Source: Acidobacteriota bacterium
Lineage (GTDB): Bacteria; Acidobacteriota; Terriglobia; Acidiferrales; UBA7541
Direction: 5' to 3'
Length of the DNA stretch: 64,000 bases
Assembly (NCBI GenBank): GCA_013286165.1
Contig: JABDGF010000005.1
Coordinates: 1-64,000, forward strand
The notes below the pieces were generated by a model. That model saw nothing but the letters and a program-made list of their open reading frames with translations, had not been told where the DNA came from and searched no databases. The position numbers were made by a program, and so were the translations under genes. Below are positions 54,763 to 63,879 of the stretch, in pieces (position 1 is the stretch's first letter; each line of letters opens with the position of its first letter).

Positions 54763-57582
54763 ATGAATGACAGTCTGCGAATGCGACTCGGTGCGGTGCT
54801 TCTGGCACTGCTGACCCTCGCCGCCGTCATTTTCGCCTTCCTGAATTTCCAGCAGCGCAGCCGCTACGTTCAGGCAGATGACGGCGTCACCTGGATGGAC
54901 TCCACTTCCGGCGTCACCGCCTGGCACGTGGTCGCCGATTCGCCCGCCTCCAAAGCCGGCATCAAGGAAGGCGACGTCGTCGAGACCGTTCGCGGCGTTC
55001 CTGTCCACCGCAGCACAGACGTCACGAAAGTTCTGTTCCGCGTCACGCCCTGGACCGAGATCCGCTACCAGCTTCGCCGCGACAATCGCACGTTCGAAAC
55101 TCCCGTCGTCACCGCACCTCAAGACACCGGCAATTCCATCGACGACTATCTGCGCATCACCGCGCTCCTTTACCTCTTCATCGGCCTTTTCATTTTCGTC
55201 CGCCGGTGGAACGCGCCGCGCGCCGTCCATTTCTACGTCTTCTGCCTCGTCTCGTTCATCCTTTACAGTTTCCACTACACCGGCAAGCTGAACGCCTTCG
55301 ACTGGAAAATTTATTGGGGCAACGTGATCGCGCTGCTCCTGCAGCCCGCGCTGCTCGTTCACTTCGCACTCGTTTTCCCGGAGCGCCGCGGCACCCTCTG
55401 GCCCAAGCTCCTCGCGGTTTACACGCCGCCCGCCGCGCTGCTCACGCTGCATATCTTCATCGCCACCGGCACGCTCGACTTTTTGCCCTCGATCACCACG
55501 CAGCGCTGGCTCGATCAAATGGAGCTTGCCTATCTCGGCGCGTACTTCCTGCTCGCGGCCGGAATTTTCCTCGCGAGTTATTTCCGCGCTCCCAGCGGCG
55601 TCCTGCGCCAGCAGCTCAAGTGGGTCACCGGCGGCACGTTCGCCGGCATCACGCCGTTCCTGCTTTTCTACATCGTTCCGTTTTTCTTCGGCTTCGTCCC
55701 CTCATCCTGGATGAAGGTCTGCGTCTTCTCGCTCGCGCTCATCCCGCTCTGCTTCGGCTACGCCATCATTCGCTACCGCTTGATGGACGTGGACATCATC
55801 TTCAAGCGCGGCCTCTCGTACACATTCGCGACGGCCACCGTAGTCGGCATCTACTTCGCCATCATCGCGATCATCGGCGAAATGGCGCATCGCCCGGGTC
55901 TTTCCACTGGCCCCGCCGGCGCTGTGATCGCCATCGTTGTCGCCGCGTTCTTGATTGAGCCACTCCGCGTCGGCGTGCAAGCGCGCCTCGATCGCTTCTT
56001 TTATCGCGATCGCCTTGACTACCGCCGCACCCTGATCGAATTCGGCCGTACGCTCACCAACGAAGTCCGCCTCGAGCCGCTCGTCGCCTCCGTGCTCGAC
56101 CGCGTCTCGCAAACGCTGCTCGTCGATCGCCTCGCGATCTTCCTAGAAGACGAATCGAATCCCGGCCACTTCGTGCTCTCGCGCTCCATGGGAGTTCGCC
56201 CCGAAGGCCCGCTCGATTTGAATTTCCTCGATCCGGCGAATCCCGCGCTCCAGAGCGGCTGCCTGTTTTTCGAATCTACGCGCGCGGCCGCCGACCTGCA
56301 GCCTTCCGTCCGCCGCACGCTCGAAGAACTCGACCTCAATTACTTCATCGCCTGTCGTTTCCGCGAACGCGTCGTCGCCGTCCTCGGCCTCGGCAAGACG
56401 GTCGATGGCGACTACCTCTCGAGCGACGACCTTGAACTCCTCAGCACCATCGCCGGCTACGTCGCCATCGCTATCGAGAATGCCCGCCTCTACTCGTCGC
56501 TCGAGCAAAAAGCCGTGCAGATCGAGCGCCTCAAAGATTTCAGCGAAAATATCGTCGAGTCGCTCAATATCGGCGTTCTCACGATCGACCTCGAAGACCG
56601 CATCGAGTCCTGGAATCCGCAGATCGAAGATTTGCTCGCCGTGCCGCGCGCCGAAGCCATTGGCCGCAAGCTCGAAGACATTCTTCCCTCGGATCTCGTC
56701 GCCGAAATCAACGCGCACGCCTCAAGCGATCGCGTCGCCGGTATTTACAAATACCGCCTCAACGCGCGCTCGAATCGTCATCTCGTCGTCAATGCGTCCA
56801 TCGCGCCGCTCGTCGGAAAATCCGGCGCGCGCCTCGGCCGCCTAATCCTTCTCGACGACATCACGCAGCGCGTTCGCATGGAAGATCAGCTCGTGCAAAC
56901 CGAGAAGCTCACCTCGCTGGGCCTTCTCGCCGCGGGCGTCGCGCACGAAGTGAACACTCCGCTCGCCGTGATCTCGAATTACATCCAGATGCTCGCGAAA
57001 CAAATTCCTGCCGACGATCCGCGCCAGAAAACAATCGAACGCATCGTCAAGCAGACTTTCCGCGCCAGCGAAATCGTCAACAACCTTCTGAATTTCTCGC
57101 GCACCGGCGCCGCCGAATTCGTCGAAGTCGATATCAACTCCGTCCTCGAAGAAACTTTGACGCTCGTCCAGCATCCATTCAAGACGGCCCAAGTGAACGT
57201 GATCAAGAATTACAACGAAACGCTGCCCCCGGTTCTCGGCTCGATGACGCGCCTACAGCAGGTCTTCCTCAATCTTTTCATGAACGCGCGCGACTCCATG
57301 CCACAGGGCGGCATGCTTGAAGTCCGCACCGGCGCGCACAATGGCTCGGTCGAAATCGAAGTCACAGACACCGGATCGGGAATCCCGCCCGAACATTTGC
57401 AGAGAATTTTTGATCCGTTCTTCACCACGAAGTCCGTCGGCAAGGGCACCGGCCTCGGCCTCTCGGTGAGCTACGGAATTATCAAAGAACACGCGGGCAA
57501 AGTTGACGTCCGCTCCACGCCGGGCAAGGGCACATCCTTCCGGCTCGAATTTCCCGTAGCCAGGAAACCGGTCCATGCCTAA
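54763..57582 (+). CDS. PDZ-containing multi-domain membrane sensor histidine kinase
   Basis: About 939 residues from ATG 54763. After one helix ([19 protein letters not shown]), a periplasmic PDZ-like domain (about 40-115, [24 protein letters not shown]) is followed by about eight further helices, a GAF domain, a PAS domain ([19 protein letters not shown]), HisKA with [16 protein letters not shown], and HATPase ([27 protein letters not shown]). The PDZ domain suggests sensing of exposed protein C-termini, as in envelope stress. Its last 8 bp overlap the regulator gene. Confidence 0.92.
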   Translation: MNDSLRMRLGAVLLALLTLAAVIFAFLNFQQRSRYVQADDGVTWMDSTSGVTAWHVVADSPASKAGIKEGDVVETVRGVPVHRSTDVTKVLFRVTPWTEIRYQLRRDNRTFETPVVTAPQDTGNSIDDYLRITALLYLFIGLFIFVRRWNAPRAVHFYVFCLVSFILYSFHYTGKLNAFDWKIYWGNVIALLLQPALLVHFALVFPERRGTLWPKLLAVYTPPAALLTLHIFIATGTLDFLPSITTQRWLDQMELAYLGAYFLLAAGIFLASYFRAPSGVLRQQLKWVTGGTFAGITPFLLFYIVPFFFGFVPSSWMKVCVFSLALIPLCFGYAIIRYRLMDVDIIFKRGLSYTFATATVVGIYFAIIAIIGEMAHRPGLSTGPAGAVIAIVVAAFLIEPLRVGVQARLDRFFYRDRLDYRRTLIEFGRTLTNEVRLEPLVASVLDRVSQTLLVDRLAIFLEDESNPGHFVLSRSMGVRPEGPLDLNFLDPANPALQSGCLFFESTRAAADLQPSVRRTLEELDLNYFIACRFRERVVAVLGLGKTVDGDYLSSDDLELLSTIAGYVAIAIENARLYSSLEQKAVQIERLKDFSENIVESLNIGVLTIDLEDRIESWNPQIEDLLAVPRAEAIGRKLEDILPSDLVAEINAHASSDRVAGIYKYRLNARSNRHLVVNASIAPLVGKSGARLGRLILLDDITQRVRMEDQLVQTEKLTSLGLLAAGVAHEVNTPLAVISNYIQMLAKQIPADDPRQKTIERIVKQTFRASEIVNNLLNFSRTGAAEFVEVDINSVLEETLTLVQHPFKTAQVNVIKNYNETLPPVLGSMTRLQQVFLNLFMNARDSMPQGGMLEVRTGAHNGSVEIEVTDTGSGIPPEHLQRIFDPFFTTKSVGKGTGLGLSVSYGIIKEHAGKVDVRSTPGKGTSFRLEFPVARKPVHA

Positions 57583-59056
57583 GGGCACAATCCTCGTCGT
57601 TGACGACGAGATCGAAATCCGCGAAGGCCTCGAAGCCCTCCTGACTTCGGAAAGCTTCGACGTTACGCTCGCCGAAAATGGCGAAGCAGGCCTTCAGAAA
57701 CTCGAGGATCGCCCGTTCGATCTTTTGCTTCTTGACGTAAGCTTGCCCGGCCGCAACGGCATCGAACTGCTGCGCGAAATTCGCGCGCGCGATCCGCAAC
57801 TCGCCGTCATCTTGATCACCGCCTTCGGCTCCATCGATATGGCTCGCGCCGCATTCAAAGGTGGCGCGCAGGATTTCATCACCAAGCCGTGGTCCAACGA
57901 CGAACTCATCGCCACGGTCTCGCTCGCGATCGAAGGCCGCCGCCTCCGCGACGAAAACGTTCAGCTCAAGCGCGCCCTGAAGCAGCGCTACAACTTTCCA
58001 AACATCGTCGGCAAGAGCGACAAGATGCAGGCCGTGCTCGACCTCGTCACACAGGTCGCGCCGTCGCGCTCCACCGTTCTGCTCAGCGGCGAAAGCGGCA
58101 CCGGTAAAGAAGTCATCGCCAAAGCGATTCACTCCGCTTCCACGCGCACAGACAAAGCCTTCATCCCCATCAACACCGGCTCGATTCCCGTCGATCTTCT
58201 CGAATCGCAGCTCTTCGGCCACGTGAAGGGCGCCTTCACCAGCGCCGTCGCCTCGAAAAAAGGTCTTTTCGAAGTCGCCGACCAGGGCACAATTTTCTTC
58301 GACGAAATTTCCACCGTCAGCACCGAAACGCAGGCCAAGCTTCTGCGCGTCATTCAAGAGCGCGAGTTTATGCGCCTCGGCGGCACCGAAACGATAAAAG
58401 TCGACGTCCGCATTCTCGCCGCGTCCAACGAAGACCTCCGCAAGCTCGTCCGCGAAGGCCGCTTCCGCGAAGATTTGTTTCACCGGCTCAACGTGATCTC
58501 CATTCACTTGCCGCCGCTTCGCGAACGCAAGGAAGACATCCCGCTACTCGTCGATCGCTTCCTGAAGCAATATTGCCAGGACAACGGCAAGCCAGTTCGC
58601 ACGTTCACCAACGGCGCGATGAAGCTGCTCGTCGATTACGATTTTCCGGGCAATGTGCGCGAGCTCGAAAATGCCGTCGAACGCGCCGTTGTTCTTTCCA
58701 CGCAGGAACACATGGACGCGGACCTGCTCCCCGAAGCGATCCGCACGCGCGAAATCGTTCGCGGCGTCCGCCTGCAGCTCAATGAATTTCTGCCGTCGCT
58801 CCCGGGCGAAGCCGGCGGCCGCGAAACTTCTCCCTCTCTATTCGCCATTCTCGAGGAAGTCGAGCGCCGCATCATCGTGGACATGCTCGAGCGCACCAAC
58901 TGGAACCAGACCGAAGCCTCCGAACGCTTCCAGGTCCCGCTGAGCACGCTAAATCAAAAAATTAAACGCCTAGGCATCGAAACGCGCCGCCGCAACCCCT
59001 CCGCGCGCCCCTTCGACGACGACCCTCCCACCACCAACTTCGCCGCCAACTGCTAG
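57575..59056 (+). CDS. NtrC-family sigma-54-dependent response regulator
   Basis: 493 residues. Receiver (phospho-Asp in LLLLDVSLPGRNG), AAA+ domain with Walker A GESGTGKE, sigma-54 contact loop GAFTSA instead of GAFTGA, Walker B TIFFDEIS and arginine-finger region RLGGTETIKVDVRILAASN, then a Fis-type HTH (NWNQTEASERFQVPLSTLNQKIKRLG). The C-terminal tail is Arg/Pro-rich. It overlaps the PDZ-kinase gene by 8 bp, so the two are a cognate pair. This receiver lacks the DLNYARDTTSG insertion of the other regulator in the window. Confidence 0.94.
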   Translation: MPKGTILVVDDEIEIREGLEALLTSESFDVTLAENGEAGLQKLEDRPFDLLLLDVSLPGRNGIELLREIRARDPQLAVILITAFGSIDMARAAFKGGAQDFITKPWSNDELIATVSLAIEGRRLRDENVQLKRALKQRYNFPNIVGKSDKMQAVLDLVTQVAPSRSTVLLSGESGTGKEVIAKAIHSASTRTDKAFIPINTGSIPVDLLESQLFGHVKGAFTSAVASKKGLFEVADQGTIFFDEISTVSTETQAKLLRVIQEREFMRLGGTETIKVDVRILAASNEDLRKLVREGRFREDLFHRLNVISIHLPPLRERKEDIPLLVDRFLKQYCQDNGKPVRTFTNGAMKLLVDYDFPGNVRELENAVERAVVLSTQEHMDADLLPEAIRTREIVRGVRLQLNEFLPSLPGEAGGRETSPSLFAILEEVERRIIVDMLERTNWNQTEASERFQVPLSTLNQKIKRLGIETRRRNPSARPFDDDPPTTNFAANC

Positions 59057-59062
59057 TGGAAT

Positions 59063-59079
59063 AGCCTGCCGCGCAGGCT
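59063..59079 (+). terminator. short hairpin after the NtrC-type gene
   Basis: AGCCTGC-CGC-GCAGGCT, a 7-bp perfect stem with a 3-nt loop, just after the stop codon. There is no T-run, so intrinsic termination is doubtful. Confidence 0.35.
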
Positions 59080-59178
59080 GTCCTCCAACGACCACACCTC
59101 GACGTGAGATCACAATCGCGCGCGGACAAATCCCACAACGACACATTGCCTTCGTCTCACGAGCTTCTCCTACAACCC

Positions 59179-59245
59179 CGTCATCCAGCTTGTCCTGAGC
59201 GGAGCGAAGGGAGCGCCATTCACGGCCCGAAGGATCTTTCTTCTC
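59179..59245. repeat. fragment of a dispersed intergenic repeat
   Basis: The string TTGTCCTGAGCGGAGCGAAGG followed by GAAGGATCTTTCTT resembles the 'cctgagcgaagcgaaggat' family of dispersed intergenic repeats seen in many bacterial genomes. Only this one copy was found by eye in the window. Confidence 0.4.
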
Positions 59246-59289
59246 TTTTGTAATTGCACAACAAGGCAGGCCAACCACTTCACTGCAAC

Positions 59290-59604
59290 CTACTTCGCAG
59301 ACGTCTCCAACGCCAACGTCACCCGCTTCAATTCCCGCACATCTCGAATACTCCACCCACTCCCCAACTCCCCCGTGAGCCGCGCATTCACCTCATCCAC
59401 GCTCAGTCCATTCACCGATGCGACAAACGCGCCCCACTCCTCCACTACTCGATTTCTCTCTTCCGCATTCGCATCCTCGCAAAACGCCCGCGCCGCCGCC
59501 GCCGGCGTTCCGTACTCATCCTCATAATCCTGATTCAAATACGCGCGAACGAATGCCCGCAACGCCGCAAACTGCTGCGCCTTTCCACTCGTCTCTTCCG
59601 TCAT
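59290..59604 (-). CDS. CdiI_2-like contact-dependent inhibition immunity protein
   Basis: 104 residues, no signal peptide, so cytoplasmic. The N-terminal block FAALRAFVRAYLNQDYEDEYGTPAAAARAF resembles CdiI_2-type immunity proteins (LRxFLxxYxxxD...EYGT). ATG 59604 forms an ATGA overlap with the toxin stop and has GGAG 8 bp upstream; the track's GTG 59613 is less likely. Position directly behind an RNase A-like toxin gene makes a neutralising role likely. Family assignment is by eye. Confidence 0.72.
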   Translation of the reverse strand: MTEETSGKAQQFAALRAFVRAYLNQDYEDEYGTPAAAARAFCEDANAEERNRVVEEWGAFVASVNGLSVDEVNARLTGELGSGWSIRDVRELKRVTLALETSAK

Positions 59605-60158
59605 CGCGGACACTCCGGATACGCCGTCAACACGTAGAAATCATTCCCGCCATACGCCTTCAACACGATCAACGCGTCGTATGCCTGCACCGCCGTCGTC
59701 GATCCGCGCGCGATGCAGCGCCCCACTGGATGCTGCGGCGATCCGTGATAATCGATCACCAGATTCGGCTTTCGCCCGCTGCGATCGAGCCATCGCTCCA
59801 ATTTCGCGTTGTGCTCCAGCGCTTCGCCCACCGCTTCTTCTGCAGACGCGCGATCCGTCCAAGTGGACGACGCCGAAATATTTTCGTCCTGCAGCCGCTC
59901 GAGCAATTCTTGATCGCTGCGCCCCACATGCTTTCGCAGCGTGTGCCCGCCGTGCTGCTCGTCGATCTCCAGATTTCGCCGCGCGCCATGCGTCGACGAA
60001 CCGCGCGCCTCACTCTGCGCCGGCGTTGCAGCCGCACCAGAATTCGACGGCGTCCCAGTCGAACCGCCGCCACACGCCGCAAAGCTCGCGCAAGCAAACA
60101 GCACTACCGCCGAGAAAAAAGGAAGTGTAACGCCGCGAAGGGAAGTCGTGCGTTTCAA
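59601..60158 (-). CDS. RNase A-like (CdiA-CT type) toxin domain with lipoprotein-like leader
   Basis: 185 residues, TTG start 60158 (GAGGC 7 bp upstream). The leader ends ASFAAC-GGG, an acceptable lipobox with Cys29, then a Ser/Gly/Ala linker. Residues about 63-185 match the bacterial RNase A-like toxin domain: QHGGHTLRKHVGRSDQELLERL, STWTDRASAEEAV and FYVLTAYPE. If the Yersinia kristensenii CdiA-CT active site is His175, Arg186, Thr276 and Tyr278, as I recall, then His77, Arg88, Thr178 and Tyr180 here have exactly the same spacing. No CdiA, T6SS or Rhs scaffold is present. Translationally coupled to an immunity-like gene. Confidence 0.82.
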   Translation of the reverse strand: MKRTTSLRGVTLPFFSAVVLFACASFAACGGGSTGTPSNSGAAATPAQSEARGSSTHGARRNLEIDEQHGGHTLRKHVGRSDQELLERLQDENISASSTWTDRASAEEAVGEALEHNAKLERWLDRSGRKPNLVIDYHGSPQHPVGRCIARGSTTAVQAYDALIVLKAYGGNDFYVLTAYPECPR

Positions 60159-60176
60159 GCGCGTCGCCTCAAAAGT

Positions 60177-61109
60177 CTAAGCAGTCAGCGGCCGTCCCGC
60201 GATGTTTTCCAAAATGCGGTACGGTGCCACGTCCGGTGTCACCAGCGCGGCTGGTGGAATCAAAAAAGTCTGCTCGATCGCGTACTGGCCACTCATCACC
60301 GCGTGCGCCACACAGTCCGTGAACACAATCCAAGTCGCCAGCGGAGGAAAATCGATCTGCGTCTTCGGCGTATTCTTCTGAAAATCTGCATTCTCTTTCA
60401 GGTAGTCGTGAAAACGCAGCATGAACATGTCGTACGGCGAACGCACCGCCGACGTGAGCCCCAGCTTTGCGCCTAGATTCTGAACAGCGCGGCTGATCGC
60501 TGAATCGTCGTCCGCGATTTTCTCAAGCCCCGCCGTCTTAGCGAACTTACCTGCGATCGCGCCGAAGTTTTCTGTCGTGTTCCACACACGCGGCCGCGAT
60601 GGATTCAAATTCGTAAAAATCCGTAGGATGCGTCCGCCCCGCGTAGGCCGGCTCGGAAACGCATCCACGTGTAACAGGTCGTTACGTTTATGCAGCGGTA
60701 AATCCCGGCCTTCCTCTTCCAGCGGGCGGAAGCTCGCGAAATCCAAAATCCATTTATCTTTGTACGGGGAAAGAAACTTGCCGGCGAAATCGATCACTTG
60801 CGCGCTGTAGCTTCGGAAAATCTTCTGCAGCCGCTCCACCGTAGCGCTATCTCCGCTCACGCCGCGCAGCACATCCTCCGTCGGCCGGTAGGAAACGTTC
60901 TTGTGCATCCGCAGCTCGCTCCACTGCTGCTCGCGCAAGAATCGTTGATCGTCCGTTGAAAGCTGAAAGGGAAGTTCGCGAAAAAAAAGAATTTCTCCGC
61001 GCTCGAGCATCTCGCAGTACGCGCGCGAACGCGCTTCGCGCTGCTCGCCAGACGTCCATCCGCCCGGCGCCTTGTAATCTTCCACCTGAATCCAGGGAGC
61101 GTTGGCCAT
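60177..61109 (-). CDS. kdoO: Kdo hydroxylase (KdoO)
   Basis: 310 residues. Fe(II)/2-oxoglutarate-dependent enzyme that hydroxylates the outer or inner 3-deoxy-D-manno-oct-2-ulosonic acid of lipopolysaccharide at C3 (to Ko). Iron site HxD is His147-x-Asp149 in DLLHVDAFPSRPTRGGR, with the distal His in CVAHAVMSGQ; WKDKWILDFASFRP is also conserved. No signal peptide. Only 18 bp separate its stop from the toxin start, so the toxin and immunity genes are probably read through from kdoO or its promoter. Confidence 0.9.
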   Translation of the reverse strand: MANAPWIQVEDYKAPGGWTSGEQREARSRAYCEMLERGEILFFRELPFQLSTDDQRFLREQQWSELRMHKNVSYRPTEDVLRGVSGDSATVERLQKIFRSYSAQVIDFAGKFLSPYKDKWILDFASFRPLEEEGRDLPLHKRNDLLHVDAFPSRPTRGGRILRIFTNLNPSRPRVWNTTENFGAIAGKFAKTAGLEKIADDDSAISRAVQNLGAKLGLTSAVRSPYDMFMLRFHDYLKENADFQKNTPKTQIDFPPLATWIVFTDCVAHAVMSGQYAIEQTFLIPPAALVTPDVAPYRILENIAGRPLTA

Positions 61110-61168
61110 CGGAATTTCGCAGCTGCTTGGATACTACCGCACCACGCACAACAACTCGGTGGCCGCGA

Positions 61169-61708
61169 TTACGCCGGCCGCTTGTATCCCGGCGGCATCA
61201 ATGTCGTGCTTAGGTCGAGTCCCGAAAGATCCACGCCTTCGAGATTCGTCTCGCGCAGAATTGTCGTCCGCATCGTCGCGCCTGCAAACGTCGCGCCCTG
61301 AATTTTCGCATCACGGAAATTCGCAGCGCCCAAATCCGCGTTGCGGAAATTCGCGCCCGTGAAATCCGTGCGGAATAGTTCTGCGCCGCCCACTTTCGCG
61401 TCGCCCAAATCTGCTCCGCTCGCGTGCGCTTCGGTCAGGTCCGCTTTACGCAGGTCCGCGTTCTTCAGATTCGCCTTCGTCAAATCCGCCGACGAAAGCC
61501 GCGCATTATAAAATTTCGCGCCTTCCAGATTCGCGCCGATGAAGTTTACGAGGTCCAGGTTCATGTTCGTAAAGTCCACGCCGGAAAGTTGCGCGCCGGA
61601 AAGATCCGCGCGCGCGCCAGTCTCGTCGCCGCTGATAAATCGTCGGTGCTTCTCAATAATATCGGAAATGCGCTCGCCCTTATGTCGAACGCTGTTCGGG
61701 GTTCTCAC
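61169..61708 (-). CDS. pentapeptide-repeat protein
   Basis: 179 residues from GTG 61708 (GGAG upstream). From about residue 33 to 170 almost every fifth residue fits A(D/N)LxX: ADLSGAQLSGVDF, ADLTKANLKNADLRKADL, ANFRNADLGAANF. About 27 repeats would form one right-handed quadrilateral helix. Similar proteins mimic DNA (MfpA/Qnr) or act as structural scaffolds; this one carries no further domain. Role unknown. Confidence 0.88.
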   Translation of the reverse strand: MRTPNSVRHKGERISDIIEKHRRFISGDETGARADLSGAQLSGVDFTNMNLDLVNFIGANLEGAKFYNARLSSADLTKANLKNADLRKADLTEAHASGADLGDAKVGGAELFRTDFTGANFRNADLGAANFRDAKIQGATFAGATMRTTILRETNLEGVDLSGLDLSTTLMPPGYKRPA

Positions 61709-61855
61709 CGGTTCTTCACTCCATTTTCTGAAAGGTTGCGTCCACGGCGCGTCTCACCACGCCTGCGCTAGCCCTAAATTTTACTAGATTCTGCCCGAAT
61801 CCAGCCATGCTTCGCTGTCGCTCCGCCACGAATTGTTTTGTGGTAACGTCGGCGT

Positions 61856-62866
61856 ATGCGCGCGCCCGTTCTCGCTCTCGCCCTGCTTGTTTCGCTCGTC
61901 GCGCCCGCCGCGCTTCACGCCCAGCAGACCGAGCAGCCGCCCGCCGAAGAATTCGTCGCGAATCTTGCCGCCGGTCGCGTCGTCATCGCCGTCGTTAAAG
62001 ACGCCATTGTCATCGCCACAATCGAAAATCCCATCGAAGTTCAGACGCATGTCCCCGCGCCCGTCCCGGTTTCGTCGCTACGCGCTGAGATTCTTCTGGG
62101 CGCCATTGATTGGCAGTCGCCATCTTCTCAACAGCAAATCGCCCGGCTTGACCAGGAACTCCCTCGTCTGCGCGGCTCGGTCGCCGCAGGTTCCCTCGCG
62201 AAATCGGCCCCTTCTCTCGGTGGCGGCGGAGCCGTTGCGAACGCCGAAGCCGTTGACCTCGAAGGTGTCGGCCAAGCCCTCTTCGAGCGGTTCAACGAAG
62301 TCACCCGAGGCATCCACGGCAAGATCGCTCTGCCGGTTGGCGAACCTCTCGCTCAGCTCATCGTCGCTGGATACGCTCGAAACTACGGCCCGGAGGTCTG
62401 GCTTCTCACTTTTGATGTGAAACAGGACATCCAGCGCGAGGATTACTACAACACCCACGTCACGCGCCCCACCTTCTCTCAATACTGGCCCACCGAGAAA
62501 GGTGAACGCCGGACGCTGATCGAGTTTCAGTATCCGCCCGAGAATCCCGCGCCCACGATCCTCGACCTGCTGAAGAACAAAGACCCGCGCATCGACAAAA
62601 TCATCTCCAGCGACGCGAAAATGTCGCAAGTCGCTGGCTTGTTCGCGTCAGGAGATAGCAAACTCATTCTCGGCGTCGATGCTGTCCAGTTTCTTCGTGC
62701 GGTGATCGGCGCGATCTCCACCGAAAAGACGCGCATCACGGTCTCCACCATCACCGAAGATAACGGCTTGCAGTGGGTGCTTAAGCCGCCTGCCGAACCA
62801 AAGTTGCCTCCGCCGCCCGGCCAGAAGCAACCAGTTCCCGACCGGCCGTCGCTCCTCCACAACTAG
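61856..62866 (+). CDS. secreted protein of unknown function
   Basis: 336 residues with a clear Sec signal (VLALALLVSLVAPAALHAQ). The mature part is alpha/beta with a Gly-rich loop (PSLGGGGAV) near 125 and a Pro-rich tail (PAEPKLPPPPGQKQP). No domain recognised. Convergent with purE, with only 2 bp between their stops. Confidence 0.7.
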   Translation: MRAPVLALALLVSLVAPAALHAQQTEQPPAEEFVANLAAGRVVIAVVKDAIVIATIENPIEVQTHVPAPVPVSSLRAEILLGAIDWQSPSSQQQIARLDQELPRLRGSVAAGSLAKSAPSLGGGGAVANAEAVDLEGVGQALFERFNEVTRGIHGKIALPVGEPLAQLIVAGYARNYGPEVWLLTFDVKQDIQREDYYNTHVTRPTFSQYWPTEKGERRTLIEFQYPPENPAPTILDLLKNKDPRIDKIISSDAKMSQVAGLFASGDSKLILGVDAVQFLRAVIGAISTEKTRITVSTITEDNGLQWVLKPPAEPKLPPPPGQKQPVPDRPSLLHN

Positions 62867-62868
62867 CC

Positions 62869-63396
62869 CTAGGCTTTTCCTTCCGCCAGCTTCGCCTTCA
62901 GCTTGGCGTTTTTTTCGTCAACCGCCTTCGCCAATTCCTCTTTATGTTCCACGAGCTTCTTCGCGATCGCTGGGTCAGACAGCCCCAGAATCTCCGCCGC
63001 GAAAATCGCCGCGTTCGTCGCCCCCGCCTTGTCGATCGCCATGGTCGCCACGGGGATTCCGCCGGGCATCTGCACCGTAGAAAGTAACGCGTCCAGCCCG
63101 TTCAGCGAGCTTGTCCCCATCGGCACGCCGATCACTGGGATGGTCGTGTTCGCCGCCATCACGCCCGCTAGGTGCGCCGCAGCTCCCGCCGCCGCGATCA
63201 TTACTTTCAGCCCGCGGCCAAGCGCCGTCGTCGCATACTCGTGCGCGCGTGCCGGCGTCCGATGCGCAGACATGATCTCGAGCTCATACGGTATTCCAAA
63301 CTTCTCCAGTGCCTTGGTCGCCTCCGCCATCATCGGCAAGTCGCTGTCCGAACCCATAATGATCCCCACCAAAGCTTTCTTGTCTTGCGCGCTCAC
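62869..63396 (-). CDS. purE: N5-carboxyaminoimidazole ribonucleotide mutase
   Basis: 175 residues, class I PurE. GTG 63396 with AAGGAG 8 bp upstream. Purine-binding and catalytic motifs are [20 protein letters not shown] (catalytic His), [12 protein letters not shown] and [10 protein letters not shown]. Catalyses the N5-CAIR to CAIR step of de novo purine synthesis, usually together with PurK, which is not in the window. Lies 24 bp downstream of the MOSC gene. Confidence 0.95.
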   Translation of the reverse strand: MSAQDKKALVGIIMGSDSDLPMMAEATKALEKFGIPYELEIMSAHRTPARAHEYATTALGRGLKVMIAAAGAAAHLAGVMAANTTIPVIGVPMGTSSLNGLDALLSTVQMPGGIPVATMAIDKAGATNAAIFAAEILGLSDPAIAKKLVEHKEELAKAVDEKNAKLKAKLAEGKA

Positions 63397-63420
63397 TCGT
63401 TGCTCTCCTTATATATACAG

Positions 63421-63879
63421 TTAGGCCGTCGCCAGCGCTTCCGCCGGTTCAGCCGCCACCTTTTGAATCAAATCAATCCTGTCGCCCTTCCGAATTCTGC
63501 CCGAGGTCACCACCCGGCAAAGCCATCCGCGCTGCCCTCGAAGCGCTTCCTCGAGGCCTTCGCGAATTTCCTCCATCCGGGGACATGGTTCGCAGCGAAG
63601 CGAGAGTTCGAACGTCGCCTCTCCAACCCGCAACTGCTGCCCAACCTCGAGCTTTAAGAAATCCAGCCCACGAACCACAAGATTCTCTTTCGTAGCGCCG
63701 GGCGCCAGCTCAAATTTCTCAAGCATCTTCACATCGACCAGCAGCACCTGCCGCTTGCTGCCCACCCGGCCGTGTATGCAGCCGCGAAGCCCCTTATTCT
63801 CAACGGCTTCAGCCGCTTCCACTTCTTTCATAGGGAACCGGTGCACCAGGCACAAGAAGATGTTCAGAATCTCAGCCAT
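63421..63879 (-). CDS. MOSC-domain protein
   Basis: 152 residues from ATG 63879; the track start at 63969 lies inside purD in another frame. The MOSC core is visible: GLRGCIHGRVGSKRQVLLVD, ATKENLVVRGLDFLKLEVGQQLRVGEATFEL, and the conserved Cys region CEPCPRMEE, with GWLCRVVTSGRIRKGDRIDLI at the end. MOSC proteins handle sulfur from molybdenum cofactor or act in related transfers. It overlaps purD by 8 bp. Confidence 0.88.
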   Translation of the reverse strand: MAEILNIFLCLVHRFPMKEVEAAEAVENKGLRGCIHGRVGSKRQVLLVDVKMLEKFELAPGATKENLVVRGLDFLKLEVGQQLRVGEATFELSLRCEPCPRMEEIREGLEEALRGQRGWLCRVVTSGRIRKGDRIDLIQKVAAEPAEALATA

